The notes beneath the pieces were generated by a model. It was not told the DNA's origin, searched no databases, and worked only from the letters and a program-made list of their open reading frames with translations. The position numbers and the translations under genes are program-made. From the NCBI GenBank assembly GCA_016707705.1, contig JADJHD010000025.1, positions 42,484 through 106,483 on the forward strand: 64,000 nucleotides of DNA, in the 5' to 3' direction. The DNA comes from Bacteroidales bacterium. Lineage in GTDB: Bacteria; Bacteroidota; Bacteroidia; Bacteroidales; UBA4417. Within the stretch, counting starts at the first letter, position 1. Each line of letters starts with the position of its first letter. Positions 60,018 through 64,000 of the stretch are shown piece by piece.

Positions 60018-60611
60018 ATGCAATCATTGTTTCAGGATTCTGAGTTATTTGCGTGGGTGATACTACCCTTACTGATTTTTCTGGCGAGGATTTGTGATCA
60101 GAGTATTGGTACCCTGCGACTTATATTCATTTCGAAAGGAATGAAGTACATTGCCCCCTTACTTGGTTTCTTCGAGGTGATCATCTGGTTGCTGGCGGTT
60201 GGACAGATTATGCAGCATCTGGATAACTGGGTATGTTATATTGCTTATGGGGCTGGATTTGCGATGGGTAATTTTATCGGGATTCGCATTGAGGAGCGAC
60301 TGTCACTTGGCACTGTCATTATCAGGGTTATACTTTCCAGTGAATCTCCGGAACTAGTTTCTAATTTAAAGGAGCAGAATTTCGGGCTTACGCTTGTGGA
60401 CGGAGAGGGTGCAAAAGGAAAAGTGAAGCTGATATTTTCGATTATCAGGAGAAAGGAAGTTCAGCGATTTGTGGGAATCGTTCAGCAATACAATCCCAAT
60501 GCCTTCTACACTATTGAGGAAGTAAAAAGCTCGAATGAAGGAGTATTCAGAAGGATAAAGGAGCGTTCGGTTCTGGATGGGTTTGGTGCGAGATTGAAAA
60601 AAACCAAGTAA
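60018..60611 (+). CDS. DUF2179/UPF0316-family membrane protein
   Basis: Three N-terminal membrane helices (about 12-32, 42-62 and 67-90) precede a soluble C-terminal DUF2179-like domain (about 95-180) with TVIIRVILSSESPELVSNLKEQ and KLIFSIIRRKEVQRFVGIVQQYNPNAFYTIEEV. UPF0316 members bear ARICDQSIGTLRLIFISKG near the start, as here. The function is unknown; the DUF2179 fold can bind a small ligand. The ATPase gene follows after 50 bases in the same direction. Confidence 0.88.
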   Translation: MQSLFQDSELFAWVILPLLIFLARICDQSIGTLRLIFISKGMKYIAPLLGFFEVIIWLLAVGQIMQHLDNWVCYIAYGAGFAMGNFIGIRIEERLSLGTVIIRVILSSESPELVSNLKEQNFGLTLVDGEGAKGKVKLIFSIIRRKEVQRFVGIVQQYNPNAFYTIEEVKSSNEGVFRRIKERSVLDGFGARLKKTK

Positions 60612-60661
60612 CTGAAATTATTGCAATTAGCCTTGCAGATATCTTTTAAAATCCAAAAGCG

Positions 60662-61528
60662 TTGGCAGGAAAAATAGTTATTCTGAGTTCTGAAGGTTCA
60701 ACTGGCCGTACCCTGCTCGCATGGAAGCTCTTTTTGACGATAAGTTCCCGCAGGGAAAAGATGGTTCATCTTCTGGGCTATGATCTTCAAAAGCCGGATT
60801 TGCTTCCCGTACTTGACGCGAAAGATATTAAAACCAGTGATATCCATATTCAGGTACCCAGAGTAGACAAGGATCGTTGCAGGTTTTGCGGAGCCTGTAT
60901 AACCGCATGTGACTGCGGCGCACTTCATATCGACAGAAGTATACCAGCCCTTGTTACCGATCCCGAAAAATGTGAAGCATGCGGGGATTGCGAGGCTGGA
61001 TGTAATCTAAACGGGATATCCTATAAACAAAGAATATCAGGCCAGATACTTCATTATCACCAGGATAATTTTCAGATTAGCATAGGCACTGCTGATGAAA
61101 GGGAAGAGTTTCTGTTACCACTGATCTGTTCCCTTAACAGGATGGTTAATACTGAGCATATCAGTATTTGCGATACGGGCCCCGGTATGGGAGGAGATGT
61201 GCTTACCACACTTCGGGATGCTGATTTCGCAATTATATTGGTTAATCCTGAAGAAAACTGGCATAGGAAACTGTTACCGTTAACAGACAACCTGAGAGAG
61301 AAGAATATCAAATATGGATTGCTGGTAAACAAGCACAGAAAAGAATCTGGTTTTATTGAAGAGGTTGAAGACACCTGCCTTCGTGAGAGCATACCCTTTC
61401 TTGGAGCCATACCCTTTGACACACAGTTTGAGAAACTTGAAAAGACTTTTGATCAGAAGGCCAATGATCCGGAAATGGAATCTATATTTGCAGCGGTTTG
61501 GGATAGGATTTCTCTGGTCGTTTCCTGA
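60662..61528 (+). CDS. MinD-like ATPase with inserted 2x[4Fe-4S] ferredoxin and altered P-loop
   Basis: The 288-residue protein has the MinD-superfamily ATPase fold split by a ferredoxin domain. The N-terminal P-loop is SSEGSTGRTLLA (9-20), where the usual lysine of KGGxGKT is Arg. Residues about 75-125 carry CRFCGACITACDCGAL and CEACGDCEAGCN, enough for two clusters. ICDTGPGMGGDVL near 170 is Walker B, and the closing part has GLLVNKH and IPFLGAIPFD. Family members (Mrp/NBP35-related) hold or move iron-sulfur clusters. The start is TTG at 60662-60664, because no ATG lies close upstream. A methionine gamma-lyase-like gene follows 53 bases later. Confidence 0.82.
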   Translation: MAGKIVILSSEGSTGRTLLAWKLFLTISSRREKMVHLLGYDLQKPDLLPVLDAKDIKTSDIHIQVPRVDKDRCRFCGACITACDCGALHIDRSIPALVTDPEKCEACGDCEAGCNLNGISYKQRISGQILHYHQDNFQISIGTADEREEFLLPLICSLNRMVNTEHISICDTGPGMGGDVLTTLRDADFAIILVNPEENWHRKLLPLTDNLREKNIKYGLLVNKHRKESGFIEEVEDTCLRESIPFLGAIPFDTQFEKLEKTFDQKANDPEMESIFAAVWDRISLVVS

Positions 61529-61581
61529 TCCGTTTTATGGAGTCAACATAACAGTCTGACATATTAAATACAAAATAAATA

Positions 61582-62763
61582 ATGGACACAAACGATCTTG
61601 GTTTCAACTCGAAACTCATTCATGGCGGCGGTTTTAAGGATCCTCTGGGAAGTGCTACCGTTCCCATTTACCAAACTTCAACTTTCAGGTTCGACAGTGC
61701 TGACCATGGAGCAGCATGTTTCTCAGGTGAAAGCAACGGATATATCTATACCCGTATTGGGAATCCTACAATCTCAGCACTTGAGGCTCAGGTAGCCCTT
61801 CTTGAAAAAGGTTTTGGCGGAATTGCCACCAGTTCAGGAATGGGTGCCGTTAATACCATTTACTTCACCCTGCTTGGTGAGGGTGCACATGTGGTTAGTT
61901 CGGCAGCAGTGTATGGCCCTTCAAGGGTAGTCCTCGAGCAACAATATTCACGCTTTGGAGTAAAGGCGAGCTTTGTGAATACTGCAAATATTGAAGAAAT
62001 CAGGAATGCCATCAGACCAGAAACCAAACTGCTCTATATCGAAACGCCTTCGAATCCAACCATTGACATCACAGACCTCAGGGCCTGTTGCGAGTTGGCA
62101 CATCAGCATGGTATTCCGGTTGCCATCGACAATACATTCTGCAGTCCATACCTGCAAAGGCCTATAGAAATGGGTGCCGACATAGTTCTGCATTCCATGA
62201 CAAAGTTTATCAACGGACATGCCGATATTGTTGCCGGAATGATTGTTGCCAAGGATGAAGCCATGTACAAGAAGCTTCGTGCCAATATGGTGAATATAGG
62301 CTTCAATATGGATCCACATCAGGCGTACCTTGTCATCAGAGGACTCAAGACTTTGGGTATCAGAATTGAAAGGGCTCAGGCAAATGCTATCAAGATTGCC
62401 GACTATCTTGAAAATCATCCAAAAGTTGAATGGGTGCGTTTCCCCGGACTTAAATCACATCCGCAGTATGAACTTGCCTGCAAGCAAATGGATGGCCCTG
62501 GTTGCATGATCAGTTTCGAACTCAAGGGTGGACTCAAGGCAGGTAAAGTGTTGATGGACAATGTGAAGCTTGCTGTACTTGCGGTTTCATTGGGTGGGGT
62601 TGAGACCCTGATTCAACATCCAGCATCCATGACTCATTCAAAGGTATCAGCAGAAGGAAAGGAGAAAGCCGGCATTACTGATGGTCTTGTTCGTTTCTCA
62701 GTGGGTATTGAAGATCTCAGCGATATCATGCATGACCTGGATCAGGCATTGGCTAAAATCTAA
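61582..62763 (+). CDS. Methionine gamma-lyase-like PLP enzyme
   Basis: A 393-residue member of the Cys/Met-metabolism PLP family: YIYTRIGNPTISALE, ATSSGMGAVNT, DNTFCSPYLQRP, the PLP Lys near 208 in HSMTKFINGHAD, and SLGGVETLIQHPASMTHSKV. It is nearest to methionine gamma-lyase or O-acetylhomoserine sulfhydrylase types. The segment VYGPSR lacks the active-site Cys seen after YG in well-studied gamma-lyases, so substrate range is uncertain. It is separate from the metB-hom operon and has no riboswitch. A terminator follows. Confidence 0.85.
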   Translation: MDTNDLGFNSKLIHGGGFKDPLGSATVPIYQTSTFRFDSADHGAACFSGESNGYIYTRIGNPTISALEAQVALLEKGFGGIATSSGMGAVNTIYFTLLGEGAHVVSSAAVYGPSRVVLEQQYSRFGVKASFVNTANIEEIRNAIRPETKLLYIETPSNPTIDITDLRACCELAHQHGIPVAIDNTFCSPYLQRPIEMGADIVLHSMTKFINGHADIVAGMIVAKDEAMYKKLRANMVNIGFNMDPHQAYLVIRGLKTLGIRIERAQANAIKIADYLENHPKVEWVRFPGLKSHPQYELACKQMDGPGCMISFELKGGLKAGKVLMDNVKLAVLAVSLGGVETLIQHPASMTHSKVSAEGKEKAGITDGLVRFSVGIEDLSDIMHDLDQALAKI

Positions 62764-62846
62764 ATTACCATCCAGCCCTCTGCTTTGAAATTACCTGTTC
62801 AAGGTCGTTTTTCCTGCAAAAGCATATAGATTAAGTTTTAATACTT

Positions 62847-62880
62847 GCAGCCGCTTTTAAAGCGGCTGCAGTGTTTTTGC
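62847..62880 (+). terminator. Terminator of the PLP enzyme gene
   Basis: GCAGCCGCTTT and AAAGCGGCTGC (62847-62857 and 62859-62869) form a near-perfect palindrome, followed by AGTGTTTTTG. It lies 84 bases past the stop codon. Confidence 0.88.
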
Positions 62881-62894
62881 AGGTTGCTTTATTG

Positions 62895-62902
62895 TATTTT
62901 TG
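62895..62902 (+). promoter_or_regulatory. Bacteroidetes -7 element (TATTTTTG) before the patatin gene
   Basis: TATTTTTG fits TAnnTTTG; a TTTG stands 15 bases upstream, closer than the 19-21 expected. The start codon at 62930 is 27 bases downstream. Confidence 0.4.
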
Positions 62903-62929
62903 CTATTGTTTTATATTGTGTGTTTTCCC

Positions 62930-63778
62930 ATGAAAAAGCTATTTTTCAGTCTTGCTTTCCTGTTCCTTCTTTCAGGCTTTCCTTTCACGGGATTATTCGG
63001 CCAGAAAGTAGCTGTCGTGCTGAGTGGAGGAGGAGCCAAGGGCGTTTGCCACATTGGTGTCCTGAAAGCGCTTGAGGAAGCCGGAATTCCGATAGACTAT
63101 ATTGCGGGAACTTCAATGGGAGCAATTGTTGGAGGCTTGTATGCTGCCGGCTATTCACCTGGTGAAATGGAGCAGCTTGTAACCTCACCCGAGTTCACTG
63201 AATGGGTTTCGGGACGCATTGACCCACAGTATATTTACTACTTCCGAAAGCCTTATGCTGATGCTTCCTGGATGACCTTCAAGTTCAAATATGATTCTGT
63301 TCTGCAAACACAACTTCCTACCAATATAGTGTCACCAGTGCGTATGGATTTTGCATTCATGGAATTGTTTGCAAATGCATCGGCGGCAGCAAATTACAAT
63401 TTCGATAGTCTGATGGTGCCATTCCGTTGTGTGGCATCGGATGTGGATGCAAATAAACCTGTTGTTCTGAAATCAGGTGATCTGGGCTCATCTATCAGGG
63501 CATCCATGACATTCCCATTTTATTTCAAGCCAATCCGAATTAATGGAAAACTGCTGTTCGATGGTGGCATGTACAATAATTTCCCTTCCGATGTTGCCTA
63601 TGAAGACTTCTTTCCGGATATTATTATCGGAAGCAAGGCAGCACAGAATGCCCAGCCCCCATCAGATGACAATGTAGTTTCACAGCTGACCAATATGCTG
63701 ATGGAAAAGTCGAACTACAATGTAATCTGTGAAAGCGGAGTTATGATTGAACCTCAGCTGAAGGTGGTAAACGGGTGA
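62930..63778 (+). CDS. Patatin-like phospholipase, N-terminal part (frame ends at an apparent frameshift)
   Basis: A signal peptide (LFFSLAFLFLLSGFPFTG) is followed by the patatin core: VVLSGGGAKGVCHIGVLKAL (oxyanion loop), GTSMGAIVGG with the nucleophile Ser in GxSxG, and FDGGMYNNFPSDVA with the catalytic Asp. It is a serine/aspartate acyl hydrolase exported to the envelope. The frame stops at TGA 63776-63778 after EPQLKVVNG, but a clear continuation lies in the -1 frame. ATG 62930 is chosen over the frame's earlier start because it places the signal peptide at the N-terminus and follows the -7 element. Confidence 0.88.
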   Translation: MKKLFFSLAFLFLLSGFPFTGLFGQKVAVVLSGGGAKGVCHIGVLKALEEAGIPIDYIAGTSMGAIVGGLYAAGYSPGEMEQLVTSPEFTEWVSGRIDPQYIYYFRKPYADASWMTFKFKYDSVLQTQLPTNIVSPVRMDFAFMELFANASAAANYNFDSLMVPFRCVASDVDANKPVVLKSGDLGSSIRASMTFPFYFKPIRINGKLLFDGGMYNNFPSDVAYEDFFPDIIIGSKAAQNAQPPSDDNVVSQLTNMLMEKSNYNVICESGVMIEPQLKVVNG

Positions 63779-64000
63779 TTGATTTCAGCCATACCCAGGA
63801 GTTCATTGATAGCGGATATGTAGCAGCCCAGCGAAAAATTGCCGAAATCAGGCAGTTTGTGCTTGATTCGGTTAGTCCGGCTGAAAGAATCGCAAAGCGC
63901 AAAGCCTTCAATGACCTGAAACCAGAATATCTGGTGAAGAATTATTCAATTACAGGACTAACATCTGGACAATACACCTATATCAGGCGATTGCTTCAGA
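63775..64000 (+). pseudogene. Continuation of the patatin-like gene in the -1 frame (partial)
   Basis: From 63775 the frame reads VIDFSHTQEFIDSGYVAAQRKIAEIRQF and stays open to the window end (75 codons). IDF...IDSGYVAAQ is the usual segment that links the patatin domain to the C-terminal barrel region in long Bacteroidetes patatins. It joins the upstream frame at a GGG run (63773-63775); one extra G would restore a single reading frame. A sequencing gap in a homopolymer, a real mutation or frameshifting cannot be told apart here. Confidence 0.7.

Overview
The window looks like a chromosomal piece of a Bacteroidota (Bacteroidetes) genome, probably Bacteroidales-like. The reasons are: the gene string tRNA-Thr/Tyr/Gly/Thr, tuf, tRNA-Trp, secE, nusG, rplKAJL, rpoB, rpoC; several upstream elements of the Bacteroidetes promoter type (TAnnTTTG, in one case with a perfectly spaced TTTG); generally poor Shine-Dalgarno sequences; short lipoproteins with Bacteroidetes-style signals; a tricorn-type S41 peptidase; and the ubiA-like/maf/kdsC neighbourhood. 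No species can be named from sequence reading alone.

Layout. 1-10150 is the right part of an integrated phage-like element. It carries, on the minus strand, a small regulator, small genes, a primase/ATPase fusion, a glycosyltransferase, two unrecognised proteins, an S49 protease with a scaffold-like tail, a probable major capsid protein and the start of another virion gene. A CI-like repressor diverges on the plus strand with a three-site operator between. The element ends next to a 25-nt tRNA 3' fragment (10128-10152), which I read as an attachment-site scar. No integrase, terminase or portal gene is in view; they would have to lie left of the window. 10190-32532 is ordinary chromosome: a NapH/NosR-like iron-sulfur membrane protein, a secreted EEP phosphodiesterase, DUF192, ComEC, M1 aminopeptidase, a double adenylate kinase whose second half has a degraded active site, a TPR lipoprotein, lpxB, surE, DUF502, maf, a UbiA-family prenyltransferase, a KdsC-like phosphatase, a DUF2520 protein and a CcmF/CcsA-type protein. 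32861-49589 is the information-processing core: rpsU, xerC/D, hpf, five tRNAs, tuf, secE, nusG, rplKAJL, rpoB (forced TTG start), rpoC and a DUF3467 protein. 49638-64000 holds a small lipoprotein cytochrome c with a beta-barrel partner, a metB-hom operon behind a SAM-I riboswitch with a readable terminator/antiterminator pair, an NYN-domain protein, an S41 tricorn-like peptidase, a DUF2179-type protein, a MinD-like ATPase with an inserted ferredoxin, a methionine gamma-lyase-like enzyme and a patatin-like protein with an apparent frameshift that runs off the window.

The most unexplained material is non-coding. Two intergenic regions 27 kb apart (28305-28640 and 56001-56489, opposite orientation) share an ordered set of modules: an AATTAGAACAC arm, two GC-rich palindromes, a short conserved box, a run of exactly 12 C, a 19-base identical block and tandem heptanucleotides. 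A third region (21626-21845) has related palindromes and heptad arrays. This looks like a dispersed modular repeat family. A second unexplained array is eleven TTGTAGTT-type words in 214 bp beside the phage primase gene.
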